Position numbers and translations under genes: made by a program | Notes under the pieces: model-generated | Seen by the model: only the letters and a program-made list of their open reading frames with translations | What the model was told of the DNA's origin: nothing | Database searches by the model: none | Part shown: in pieces, positions 27,198-34,127 of the stretch | Layout: each line of letters begins with the position of its first letter | Numbering within the stretch: position 1 is the stretch's first letter | Origin: Thermoproteota archaeon | Lineage (GTDB): Archaea; Korarchaeota; Korarchaeia; Korarchaeales; Korarchaeaceae | Reading direction: 5' to 3' | Assembly (NCBI GenBank): GCA_026986575.1 | Contig: JALSOH010000001.1 | Location: forward strand, 1-56,775 | Length of the DNA stretch: 56,775 bases

Positions 27198-27599
27198 TTA
27201 GGATATCCCTCCGACAACCTCTATTTCTAGGGGGCTTAGTCCCTTACTCAGAATGTCCCTATCAAATGTCACGAACCTGTCGGCCCCGATCATCTTAGCT
27301 AGGGTGACGTGCATGAGATCAAGGGTCTTCAGTCTGAGCTCCTCGGAGAGCGAGATGGAGAGATCGAGGGCCTCGTTGAAGTTGACCTCCTCAATTCTAG
27401 CTTTAGACCTCCTTATCGCGTATTCGGCCAGCGGTACGGGATCGTCAGATAGCCTAGAGAAGACCGAGTATATCTCCACAACCACCAGCTTCGATATAAC
27501 CGGATCTCTAAGATATTTCTCCAGTTTAACCGCCCTCTGGTGATTCACATCGCTCTTCACAGCAAGAGAGATGATGTAACTCGTGTCTAGGTAGTCCAC
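27198..27599 (-). CDS. VapC-type PIN-domain toxin
   Basis: The 133-residue protein opens with MDYLDTSYIISLAVKSDVNH and has VVVEIYSVFSRLS, LDLMHVTLAKMIGADRFVTF and FDRDILSKGL: the four acidic positions of a PIN RNase. Its start overlaps the upstream antitoxin by 13 bases. Only a short stretch matching its 5' end remains in the degraded duplicate near 35170-35240. Confidence 0.82.
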   Translation of the reverse strand: MDYLDTSYIISLAVKSDVNHQRAVKLEKYLRDPVISKLVVVEIYSVFSRLSDDPVPLAEYAIRRSKARIEEVNFNEALDLSISLSEELRLKTLDLMHVTLAKMIGADRFVTFDRDILSKGLSPLEIEVVGGIS

Positions 27600-27850
27600 C
27601 TGTTCCTCTCCCTCCTCACGAACTCGGCCAGATCCACCGGTCCCAAATCTATCCCTCCCTCCTCCTCGTACTCCTTGACTTTCTCCTCTACCTTCATGGT
27701 CTTACGGATCTCAGGGAGAATATCTTTCACGCCCCTCTCTAGAAGGATGTTCAGAGCATCGTTTCTACTCTTGGCCAGCCCTAGCCTCACCATTTTCTCG
27801 GCTATGGCCAGAATCCTGTGACTCACCCTTACACCGACGACCTTCGACAT
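27587..27850 (-). CDS. VapB-like antitoxin
   Basis: About 87 residues from ATG 27850 (SKVVGVRVSHRILAIAEKMV), an N-terminal ribbon-helix-helix-like segment followed by helices (RNDALNILLERGVKDILP) and a charged toxin-binding tail (EEGGIDLGPVDLAEFVRRER). It overlaps the PIN gene downstream. A decayed copy is at 35241-35483. Confidence 0.75.
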   Translation of the reverse strand: MSKVVGVRVSHRILAIAEKMVRLGLAKSRNDALNILLERGVKDILPEIRKTMKVEEKVKEYEEEGGIDLGPVDLAEFVRRERNRWTT

Positions 27851-27962
27851 GTGTACCACCACGTATACTAATTGGCAATATAAAAAGGATGCTGAGAATG
27901 GAGGAGAGGGATGCGCGACGCCTCTTACCGCGCGCTCAGAAGGCCTGAGAAATATAAACAAT

Positions 27963-28046
27963 GTTTCCAGCGAAAACCATTAGTTGGAAACAAGCTTTGG
28001 CAACGATCATCATGCAGGATATCCTTAAAGATTATCTGGAAACACT
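27963..28046 (+). repeat. non-coding element, copy A (GTTTCCA/TGGAAAC)
   Basis: GTTTCCA at 27963 and TGGAAAC at 27985 form a 7-base inverted repeat; about 45 bases on comes CTGGAAAC (28037-28044). The same order with related spacing and flanks is found at 30298-30378. Both copies lie just upstream of a DUF104 antitoxin gene. No coding frame is seen. Confidence 0.5.
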
Positions 28047-28104
28047 TAAGGTCTGGAGAAAGGCTAATTGGCAAGTGAAGCTATATTTGACATGAGTGTA
28101 AAGC

Positions 28105-28299
28105 TTGTCCAAGGTTGTTAGGGTAAGATATGAGAAAGGCGTATTGCGGCCTCTTGATGATGTTGAGTTTAGAGAAGGTGAGGAGCTGGATGTCATAATT
28201 GTTCGAAAGAATTTCAGTGGGTTCCGAGAGGAGGCAGGCAGATACAAGTTCAGGGTCGACCGGGATGTTGTTGAGGAGTTCATAGAGGAGAGGAGGTAG
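28105..28299 (+). CDS. DUF104 (AF2212-like) antitoxin
   Basis: The 64-residue product starts at TTG 28105, with a CTATATTT box about 22 bases upstream. SKVVRVRYEKGVLRPLDDVE followed by EGEELDVIIVRKNF is the beta-strand core of DUF104 antitoxins, which pair with PIN toxins; the C-terminal helix (VDRDVVEEFIEERR) would bind the toxin. Its PIN partner immediately downstream is broken. Two further DUF104 genes in the island also start with TTG after a conserved upstream box. Confidence 0.8.
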   Translation: MSKVVRVRYEKGVLRPLDDVEFREGEELDVIIVRKNFSGFREEAGRYKFRVDRDVVEEFIEERR

Positions 28300-28320
28300 A
28301 TATCTAGAGATATCCAGGCT

Positions 28321-28642
28321 GCCGTAGTAGATACTAGTGTCTTTGCAGACTACTACTTTATTTTATCCTGGAAAGCCGGAGGAGACACGAAAGAGCAAGA
28401 ACGATTCTAGACAAGCTGTCTGGTCTAGGCTTACCAGTCTCGCGCGCGTGGAAATAGCCCTTCTTACTGGTTGTAGGGCAGTTGACGCATACTACATAGC
28501 AACAACTAATCACGTCAATGCCGCCCTAATTACTAACGATAGAGTCATGAAATATAATGCCTTAAAAGTTGGAGTCGAGGCCTACTACTTGCTAAGCGAC
28601 AACGACTATAGCACACTCATAAGCAAACTAATAGTCAGTTAA
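28321..28642 (+). pseudogene. decayed PIN-domain toxin
   Basis: The 5' end reads AVVDTSVFADYYF in one frame, then a shift leads to FYPGKPEETRKSKN, and the 3' part reads VEIALLTGCRAVDAYYIATT and VNAALITNDRVMKYNALKVG, the end of a PIN domain. Compared with normal length (about 130-140 residues) part of the middle is missing. It lies directly after the DUF104 antitoxin, which is probably an orphan. Confidence 0.7.
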
Positions 28643-28689
28643 CCTAGCTAGAACGAATTCATCGTCATAATACGGATGCACTATCGATG

Positions 28690-28757
28690 GGTGGTGGGCC
28701 CGCCGGGATCCGGGGCCCGGGGCCTCCTGCTCCGAAGGCCGGCCCTTAAAAACTAAT
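28690..28757 (-). other. tRNA-Arg-like 3'-half fragment, degenerate (A)
   Basis: On the minus strand this G/C-rich stretch reads an anticodon-like loop CTTCGGA (anticodon TCG), a variable-loop-like GGAGG, a damaged T-arm, and CGGCGGGCCCACCA, like a tRNA acceptor end with CCA. The 5' half of a tRNA is absent and the TTCAAAT of the T-loop is lost. The upstream side (plus-strand right) is A/T-rich and holds an inverted repeat GTCCCA/TGGGAC. An integration scar is the likely reading. Confidence 0.5.
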
Positions 28758-28927
28758 GTCCCACTGATTGATGAGAAACTGGGACAGATACGATAAGAAT
28801 TCATACTCGTTTTCTAGTATATGGGACGATGCCGTTAAGTATCGTTATCCTGACGCTATGTCAAGCATTTTTTGGGAAACAGTTATAGACGATTGTGTTC
28901 TTCCCGGTAATTGTGTAGCTTCTCTTC

Positions 28928-29428
28928 TTACGCCTCCCCTATATCACTTAATAGTTTGTTTACGAGGTCATCACTAATATAGAACCCTTTCTCTCTAAGC
29001 CTTTCTATAAACGGTTTGACTTCCCCTATTACGTCTTTTAGCTTCATAGCCTTTAAAACTCCTAGTGTGCCAATGATTTCTAAGCCTAGTCTTCTCGCCA
29101 CCTTCCTACCCTTGAGATCATCTATTATCAGTAAACTGTTTTTCTCCAAGGCCAGTGTTATAGCTTCAGCCTCGCCTTCATCAACGATAGTCTTTAACAC
29201 AAGTACAAGCCTACTATCACGAGGCTCCTCCACAGATAGAAAGCTTAAGCTCTGGAAATACTCTTTCTCTTTAACGCTAAGCTCCCGCATAACACTTGGT
29301 GGGACCGTTATTCTTTGGAATAAAAGATTGAGCTTCTCTAGCAACTCTGCATGTTTAAGAGCTATGAGGGGAGATGTGTTAGAGACTGCAATACTAGCTC
29401 CTCGCTTCTCTAGCAGTGTATTCGGCAA
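28928..29428 (-). CDS. DUF3368-type PIN-like toxin
   Basis: This 166-residue protein has the DUF3368 pattern: IAVSNTSPLIALKHAELLEK, ITVPPSVMREL, VDEGEAEAITLALEKNSLLI and DDLKGRKVARRLGLEIIGTL, all characteristic of PIN-like toxins paired with UPF0175 antitoxins. It overlaps the upstream UPF0175 gene by 35 bases. Complete in length. Confidence 0.88.
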   Translation of the reverse strand: MPNTLLEKRGASIAVSNTSPLIALKHAELLEKLNLLFQRITVPPSVMRELSVKEKEYFQSLSFLSVEEPRDSRLVLVLKTIVDEGEAEAITLALEKNSLLIIDDLKGRKVARRLGLEIIGTLGVLKAMKLKDVIGEVKPFIERLREKGFYISDDLVNKLLSDIGEA

Positions 29429-29657
29429 TCCTTAGCTCCTCCTTCAACTCCTCCTCATCCAGGTTAATTATGCTGACCTTCCTCCTCGAGAGCTCTTTCA
29501 TAAAATCCTCGACACAGAGCCCAGCAAGTTCGGCAGCCTGCATGAGAGTAAGCCTAGCCTCCCGGTAAAGCTCAACAGCTAAGAGAAGCCTAGCTTCATA
29601 CTCATCAATACTAATGTGCTCAGGTATATTTATCCTCAAAACCTTAGCGCCACTCAT
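29394..29657 (-). CDS. UPF0175-family antitoxin
   Basis: This 87-residue product has the family core YEARLLLAVELYREARLTLM-QAAELAGLCVEDFMKELSRR with the HTH-like helix pair and a C-terminal acidic segment (INLDEEELKEELRIAEYTAR). It is paired and overlapping with the DUF3368 toxin. A damaged relative is found at 31706-31939. Confidence 0.88.
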   Translation of the reverse strand: MSGAKVLRINIPEHISIDEYEARLLLAVELYREARLTLMQAAELAGLCVEDFMKELSRRKVSIINLDEEELKEELRIAEYTAREARS

Positions 29658-29769
29658 TTCGCACTATCCCTTTAGCATACATAATTCATCAACCTTATTA
29701 AGGTGCTATAGCATAGCAAGGATAAATTTGCCAAGGATTTCGACGAAAGAGAATGCTTAAGAAGACTAA

Positions 29770-30195
29770 ACTGTATATACTATCAGATCATGGCTTAACC
29801 TTATACAAACAGAGATATCTACTTCCAGTTATCGACTCTTTATCGACTCTATTCTGTCAGCAGGTGGAGAAAGAGGAGCCTTCTATAAAGAACCAGATGT
29901 AGGTGAAGTCGAGAATGAGATTAGGAGAAGAGGGATTTCAGCAGATGTATTTAGAATAGAGGAGCTAGAATACTTCAAAGGTGAAATAAATCCTAGGTGT
30001 CATGAAGACTACGGGTATGTAATAGTGGTTGCGTCGCGCGCGATAATTCATGTCATGTACATGAATTTACATCTGCTAACAGCGTTGTTTGGTATAATTA
30101 ATTGGTCCCTAATCAATAGGGAAGATTGCAATGCACCACACCAGAGACGTAACACAAAATCCTACGCTTCGAGCATTTCTAGAAGAAGTCCTTGA
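29770..30195 (+). other. open frame without start codon, possibly a gene remnant
   Basis: About 141 codons stay open from just after a TAA at 29767 to TGA 30193. The middle (GERGAFYKEPDVGEVENEIR, GISADVFRIEELEYFKGEIN) has protein-like composition; the ends do not, and no usable start exists before an internal ATG far downstream. I do not recognise a family. It lies between the UPF0175 pair and tRNA-like fragment B. Confidence 0.25.
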
Positions 30196-30228
30196 GATAT
30201 CAACTTTTTACTATTTAGGTTGCTATTA

Positions 30229-30300
30229 GGTGCGGCAAGCCCGCCGGGATTTGAACCCCGGGACCTCCGACTCCGAAGGCCCGGATATAAAACCACGTTT
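30229..30300 (-). other. tRNA-Arg-like 3'-half fragment (B)
   Basis: On the minus strand the order is an anticodon-like arm with loop CTTCGGA, GTCGGAGGTC, an intact T-arm CCGGGGTTCAAATCCCGG, and CGGGCTTGCCGCACC as acceptor-like 3' end. The D-arm and 5' acceptor strand are absent: upstream the DNA turns abruptly A/T-rich (TTTTATAT). The boundary near the anticodon stem is where many archaeal integrases recombine. Same orientation as fragment A, 1.5 kb away. Confidence 0.55.
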
Positions 30301-30378
30301 CCAGAGGGAACCATCAAATGGAAATAACTTTCACAAGCAGTTATCACTCGCGAATATCATCATTGATAATCTGGAAAC
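30298..30378 (+). repeat. non-coding element, copy B (GTTTCCA/TGGAAA)
   Basis: GTTTCCAGAGGGAACCATCA and then TGGAAA (30319), with CTGGAAAC at 30371-30378, parallels copy A at 27963. Flanking bases such as AACCAT, ATCATC and AAAGCTAATTG are also shared. It leads into the next DUF104 antitoxin. Confidence 0.5.
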
Positions 30379-30437
30379 ATCTCTCTGGGGATAAAGCTAA
30401 TTGCTCTGACATATAGAGTATAAGTGGTGACTAGAGC

Positions 30438-30662
30438 TTGTCCAAGGTTATTAGAGCCAGGTATGAGAGAGGTGTGCTGAAGCCGCTGGAACCATTGGAG
30501 CTCATGGAGGGTGAGGAAGTACAGGTTATCTTGAAGACTAGTGATGACTCTCTTACCAAGAGGCTCTATGGTGTAGCAAAGAAGAGGAGGCCGGGCCTTA
30601 CAAGGAGCGAGTTCCTTGAGGTCATTGAGGAGATAGAAGATGAAGATATTCGCGGACTCTAG
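30438..30662 (+). CDS. DUF104 antitoxin
   Basis: This 74-residue protein starts at TTG 30438. SKVIRARYERGVLKPLEPLE and EGEEVQVILKTSDD give the DUF104 core; the C-terminal half (RPGLTRSEFLEVIEEIEDED) is a charged helix for toxin binding. It overlaps its PIN partner by 23 bases and is the only complete DUF104-PIN pair of the island. Confidence 0.85.
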   Translation: MSKVIRARYERGVLKPLEPLELMEGEEVQVILKTSDDSLTKRLYGVAKKRRPGLTRSEFLEVIEEIEDEDIRGL

Positions 30663-31074
30663 CGTCATCCTCGCGTTCCTGGCTGGTCAAGACGAGAGGG
30701 CTTATAGTGTTATTGAAGAGATAGAAAACCATAGGGCCACAGGCTTCATCAACGCTATAGTAGTAGATGAGGTTATCCATGGGTACCTAAGACTCGCATC
30801 AGGGCTCAGCTCAAAACGAATAAGACAACTATTAACGAAAAGGGACAAGAAACTCATCGAACTAATAAGCAATGACGTGGAGCCAGTTCTGGGGCTATTC
30901 ATAACCCTATCAATCGCATTATTCCCTGACGAAATAATCAGTACCATTGAAGAATATGGGCTCATGCCAGCCGACTCCGTAATAGCATTAACATGCAAAC
31001 ACCATGGAATAAACATCATAGCGACATTCGATGAAGACTTTAAGCGTGTTCCATGGCTCAAAGTAGTCCCTTAG
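30640..31074 (+). CDS. PIN-domain toxin
   Basis: This 144-residue PIN RNase has acidic residues in MKIFADSSVILAFLAG, NAIVVDEVIHGYLRL, GLMPADSVIALTCKHHG and FDEDFKRVPWLKV. Full length with normal ending. Coupled to the overlapping DUF104 antitoxin. Confidence 0.88.
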   Translation: MKIFADSSVILAFLAGQDERAYSVIEEIENHRATGFINAIVVDEVIHGYLRLASGLSSKRIRQLLTKRDKKLIELISNDVEPVLGLFITLSIALFPDEIISTIEEYGLMPADSVIALTCKHHGINIIATFDEDFKRVPWLKVVP

Positions 31075-31148
31075 ACCAACTTTAGCTAATTTGGCTCCGA
31101 GCTAGAATTCTTTAGAGTAGACCTTGGATAGCCGGGAGGGCTTACGGG

Positions 31149-31304
31149 ATGAGGTTGTGCAATAAACGCTTTCTGTATGTCATAGTAGCGTGGTTTTGGA
31201 TGTTTATTGGTTTTGGCGTCACTAGCTTTTCATTAGCTCGTATCAAAGGTGTAGAGTTCACCTTTGAGCATATTATCAACCTTATAGTAGTGACCCCTAC
31301 TTAG
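31149..31304 (+). CDS. possible 51-residue single-pass membrane protein or remnant
   Basis: ATG 31149 to TAG 31302 encodes a basic start (MRLCNKRFLY), a helix (VIVAWFWMFIGFGVTSFSLA) and a second hydrophobic end (FEHIINLIVVTPT). The composition is that of a real membrane peptide, but no promoter or ribosome site is obvious. It could be a fragment of a larger gene. Confidence 0.35.
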   Translation: MRLCNKRFLYVIVAWFWMFIGFGVTSFSLARIKGVEFTFEHIINLIVVTPT

Positions 31305-31444
31305 CAGTTTACGGTGAGATAGCTAGTGTGGGGGGATTACCTCTTCTCATCTCTATCTTATGTGGAGACGGTTTCACAATGTATGGTTTTAGGAGAAAAG
31401 GAATGCGCGTGTGTGAAGCTATATATGACATGAGGTGCGGGAGA

Positions 31445-31645
31445 TTGTCCAAGATTGTTAGAGTGAGATATGAAAAGGGGGGTCTTAAGCCTTTAGAGAA
31501 GCTAGACCTTCCTGAGGGCGAAGTATTGATTGTGAAGTTTATTAGAGCACGACTAGCGGAGAAAGTGTTTGGCTCCATAAAAGTTGATAAGGAGGCTCTC
31601 GAGCACATTCTGAGGGAAGCTGAAGATGAGTTCGGTGTTTATTGA
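31445..31645 (+). CDS. DUF104 antitoxin (third copy)
   Basis: About 66 residues from TTG 31445. SKIVRVRYEKGGLKPLEKLD and GEVLIVKFIRARLAEKVFG match the DUF104 core. The upstream GAAGCTATATATGACATGAG is almost the same as before the 28105 gene, so promoter and gene moved or duplicated together. Its toxin partner is cut after 34 codons. Confidence 0.75.
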   Translation: MSKIVRVRYEKGGLKPLEKLDLPEGEVLIVKFIRARLAEKVFGSIKVDKEALEHILREAEDEFGVY

Positions 31646-31730
31646 CAGTAATGTAGTGATTAGATATTTTGCTGGCGATAGAGTGGCTAAGAGTCTCTTA
31701 GAACCGCGCGATTATATGAGAAGGATATAG
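31626..31730 (+). pseudogene. truncated PIN toxin, first 34 residues
   Basis: ATG 31626 overlaps the DUF104 gene and starts MSSVFIDSNVVIRYFAGDRV, a normal PIN beginning with its first Asp, but ends at TAG 31728. The remaining three quarters are missing; the sequence passes into an antitoxin fragment of another family. Confidence 0.7.
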
Positions 31731-31939
31731 CTAGCTTAGGCCAGGCCCGTAGGATAGCAAGATTATCCGAATAGGACTTTCTAGATCTACTAGCAAGGGA
31801 AGGAATACCAATACATTACGGCGAGGAAGAGTTGAGGGAGGATCTGAAGTTCGCCAAGAGGCTTGCAGGGAAATGCGCACGCGGGAAAAATTCTTCAGAC
31901 TTCTCTATAAGCACTATTTCAATGAAATTCGCAAAATGA
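31706..31939 (+). pseudogene. UPF0175 antitoxin fragment with in-frame TAG
   Basis: In the frame overlapping the PIN stub, ARLYEKDIASLGQARRIARL is followed by SE-stop-DFLDLLAREGIPIHYGEEEL, the UPF0175 core, and then KFAKRLAGK. The TAG at 31772-31774 stands where the family usually has Trp (SRWEFLE-type), so a TGG to TAG change is likely. The N-terminus is lost at the junction with the PIN fragment. Confidence 0.65.
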
Positions 31940-32241
31940 AAATAGATTTTACCAAAAGAGGTGATATCTGTGGAAAATGATAATAAAAAACGTGGTGCTG
32001 ACTACATCATCTTGAACAAATTACCTGTTACCATTATACATTTACGCATAGTCCCAACACAGTATATCTACCGAGTAAAGGATCTAAATGTGCTTGGAAT
32101 AATGAGAGGTATCCTATCAGCGTGTTTATTATATTCAATCGCGCGATCTATGAAGGTGACTCAGTACGTGTGGAGAAATAACTCCATCGATAGATTCCTT
32201 CTCAATAGCCTTTGCAATAACCTTGAAACGTTAAGAGTGAC

Positions 32242-32949
32242 TTAAATCTTGAAACCCTTCGCTACCTGAGTAAATAGAATTAATAAGAGATTGGGCATCA
32301 CTGTAGCGACTAAGATCTTAAGATTGCTTACTTCACGCTTACTGATTAACCTGAATCCAAGAGCGTACAGAGAGACAGCTAGTACTTCAGTCCCCTTTCC
32401 GACTACTGGGAGCATATCTTGGGGGAGAGGGATCGAATACATTATGAGGTAAAGTATGTAGACCATGTACGCAATGGAGTTTACTTGGAAAAGGTTGCTG
32501 AGGCTCAAGTCCACCAGTAGGGAAAGAGCAATTAAGTATTCTACGAAGGTGATTAGAACGAGCCCCCCGAACTGGCTCAGAAAGCTCGTTAATATGAGTA
32601 GAATTGTAACCAGCTGTGGTGGAGGAGTAGCTGTCGAATGCGATAGAAGATGCGATTCGAAGTAAGAGACAGCACTGAGGGAGACTAAAGTGCTTACTGC
32701 GGCAGCTAGGGCGAGGGCGGATGTAGTCCCATAGCTTAGTCTCATTATCCTGCCATTCGAAGGTCTCTCATATTTTATTACTACACACACCAAACTTGCT
32801 GCAAGTCCTACGATCAGAGATGATATCTCTGCAATCCCGGGATCTATGAGAGCACCTGAGTAAAGCAGGAGGAAGTAAGTAGTGATCGAAATAGCGAGGA
32901 GCACGAGATATGGAATATAGTCTTGAGGCTTACCTAAGATGAGGAGCAA
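32242..32949 (-). CDS. six-helix membrane protein of the SpoIIM operon
   Basis: The 235-residue product has about six helices (YLVLLAISITTYFLLLYSG, EISSLIVGLAASLVCVVI, ALALAAAVSTLVSLSAVSYF, LVTILLILTSFLSQFGGLVL, EYLIALSLLVDLSLSNLF, LKILVATVMPNLLLILF). It overlaps the SpoIIM gene by 16 bases and is the last gene of the four-gene operon. Family not recognised; multi-pass proteins of unknown function accompany SpoIIM in circular bacteriocin clusters. Confidence 0.65.
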   Translation of the reverse strand: MLLILGKPQDYIPYLVLLAISITTYFLLLYSGALIDPGIAEISSLIVGLAASLVCVVIKYERPSNGRIMRLSYGTTSALALAAAVSTLVSLSAVSYFESHLLSHSTATPPPQLVTILLILTSFLSQFGGLVLITFVEYLIALSLLVDLSLSNLFQVNSIAYMVYILYLIMYSIPLPQDMLPVVGKGTEVLAVSLYALGFRLISKREVSNLKILVATVMPNLLLILFTQVAKGFKI

Positions 32950-33503
32950 CCTAGTACACCTGGTGTGATGAACGTTTCAATGCAGCACGCTAATAGAAGC
33001 AGTGAATAGGCCATAATTAGGAGTCTAACCGATAATTCTATCTCCCAGTGATCTGTTCCGCTTCCGTAATGCTTCTCTCCACCTCTACTTATTAGCCTCT
33101 TGAGGAGGACTCCACTCATCCTGCGGGATATATCTGAAGACAAGATGAACGAAGAGATCTCCGGTATGCCGTGGGGGACAACACCCGCCAACAATCTACT
33201 GAGTCCAGATCCTGCTATGGTATATCCATGGTTCACCCCTTGGGCGAACAAGATTAGATAGGATAGGAAACCGTAGGATATAATACCTGAAATAAATATT
33301 GCCATGAAGATGGAGGTATTGGCCTCTAGAATCATAATAGCATTGGCTTTCCTACAGTAGAGGTGGGATGTTGGTCCTTTATGCGTGGCGATCCCAAAAA
33401 TCAGACCTAAGATATAAAAGAGAGCGGGGAGGATGGTCCATTTTGAAACGAGCTTCTCTTGTAAATCTTTGCGAGTGTTTCCTAAGTTTAGTACTCTAAG
33501 CAT
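32934..33503 (-). CDS. SpoIIM-family (DUF95) membrane protein
   Basis: In this 189-residue protein the key family segment is present: LARLAGVVPHGIPEISSFIL-type sequence (here GLSRLLAGVVPHGIPEISSF), the PHG-x-x-E motif of stage II sporulation protein M relatives, with helices LFYILGLIFGIATHKG, IFMAIFISGIISYGFLSYLI and SVRLLIMAYSLLLLACCIET around it. In bacteria this family appears in sporulation and in circular bacteriocin maturation/export. ATG 33503 overlaps the preceding stop. Confidence 0.8.
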   Translation of the reverse strand: MLRVLNLGNTRKDLQEKLVSKWTILPALFYILGLIFGIATHKGPTSHLYCRKANAIMILEANTSIFMAIFISGIISYGFLSYLILFAQGVNHGYTIAGSGLSRLLAGVVPHGIPEISSFILSSDISRRMSGVLLKRLISRGGEKHYGSGTDHWEIELSVRLLIMAYSLLLLACCIETFITPGVLGCSSS

Positions 33504-33732
33504 ATCCCTTCACCTTGCCAGATCGGGCTTTCCTTTTACTTATCAGAAGCGTTACACCTGAGTAGGAGAATCCAACGATCAACCAGACAGCTGTGAGGAG
33601 GATGTCTCTATTTAAGGCGTAGACTACCGCGAGAATAAAGATCAGGGAAGGGAACAGTACGAACAGCAGAAGCTTCTTTATTGCACTAGAAAAATTCGAG
33701 AGGTGTATGGTCATGGCCCCCCTAAAGTTCAT
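33496..33732 (-). CDS. small basic two-helix membrane protein
   Basis: About 78 residues from ATG 33732, which overlaps the TGA of the secreted peptide gene (ATGA), so 33732 is preferred over the in-frame codon at 33813. Two helices (KLLLFVLFPSLIFILAVVYA and ILLTAVWLIVGFSYSGVTLL) are followed by a basic tail SKRKARSGKVKGYA. Size, two helices and basic charge resemble immunity proteins of circular bacteriocins; this is an analogy, not a match. Confidence 0.65.
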   Translation of the reverse strand: MNFRGAMTIHLSNFSSAIKKLLLFVLFPSLIFILAVVYALNRDILLTAVWLIVGFSYSGVTLLISKRKARSGKVKGYA

Positions 33733-33980
33733 AGTGAGGCGGTCACCCAGATCGCAGTCCATGCAAGCATCTGCCAGCCGCACCAAGAGGTCATTGCCAG
33801 CCCCCAGTACCACTCTAGATAGTGCGCAGCCAATCCTCCTACAGCAGCTCCTGCTCCAAGAGATGCCACCGCGTTTCTACTGTAATAATACGTCACCTTT
33901 GATGGACTCTCAGCGAGCAGAACTGGAGAGATCATTATTAGAACGGCCAGAAAGAGGGGAGATATACGAAATCTTCTCAT
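33729..33980 (-). CDS. small hydrophobic secreted peptide precursor (bacteriocin-like)
   Basis: The precursor has 83 residues from ATG 33980, preceded by a strong GAGGTGAGGT site; an in-frame GTG at 33989 is less likely. A basic, hydrophobic leader (RRFRISPLFLAVLIMISPVL) ends in LLA, a plausible signal-peptidase site. The remaining about 60 residues are Gly/Ala/Trp rich (SLGAGAAVGGLAAHYLEWYW, then GLAMTSWCGWQMLAWTAIWV) with almost no charge. Known circular bacteriocins are 58-70 residue helical peptides with such composition. It is the first gene of the SpoIIM operon. Confidence 0.65.
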   Translation of the reverse strand: MRRFRISPLFLAVLIMISPVLLAESPSKVTYYYSRNAVASLGAGAAVGGLAAHYLEWYWGLAMTSWCGWQMLAWTAIWVTASL

Positions 33981-33982
33981 AT

Positions 33983-34031
33983 ACCTCACCTCTATTAAGG
34001 TTAATAATGCTACGCATATATTTAAATTTTT
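33983..34031 (-). promoter_or_regulatory. promoter and ribosome site of the SpoIIM operon
   Basis: The minus strand carries a long TATA-like run (AAATTTAAATATATG, 34015-34030), then 25-30 bases on a GAGGTGAGGT ribosome-binding match (33983-33992) just before ATG 33980. Unlike many genes here, this transcript seems to have a short leader with a strong ribosome site. Confidence 0.55.
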
Positions 34032-34127
34032 GTTCCATGCACCAGGTATGAAAGGATTATCCTATCCCATTAAGTCCTCTGAACATTACAGGAAACGATT
34101 AATACCTAGAAAGGGCCTCCAATCAAG

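Noticed and set aside
28690-28757. G/C-rich block considered as rRNA or an rRNA fragment
   Set aside because: Too short and fits tRNA anticodon loop plus acceptor end much better.
28768-28977. A 69-codon plus-strand frame after tRNA-like fragment A
   Set aside because: Irregular composition, overlaps the clear DUF3368 gene on the other strand.
27963-30378. Repeated GTTTCCA/TGGAAAC motifs considered as a CRISPR array
   Set aside because: Only two units 2.3 kb apart with genes between them; no regular repeat-spacer pattern and no cas genes in the window.
31961-32245. A 94-codon plus-strand frame before the SpoIIM operon
   Set aside because: No ribosome site or family resemblance; it lies in decayed, A/T-rich island DNA and may be chance.
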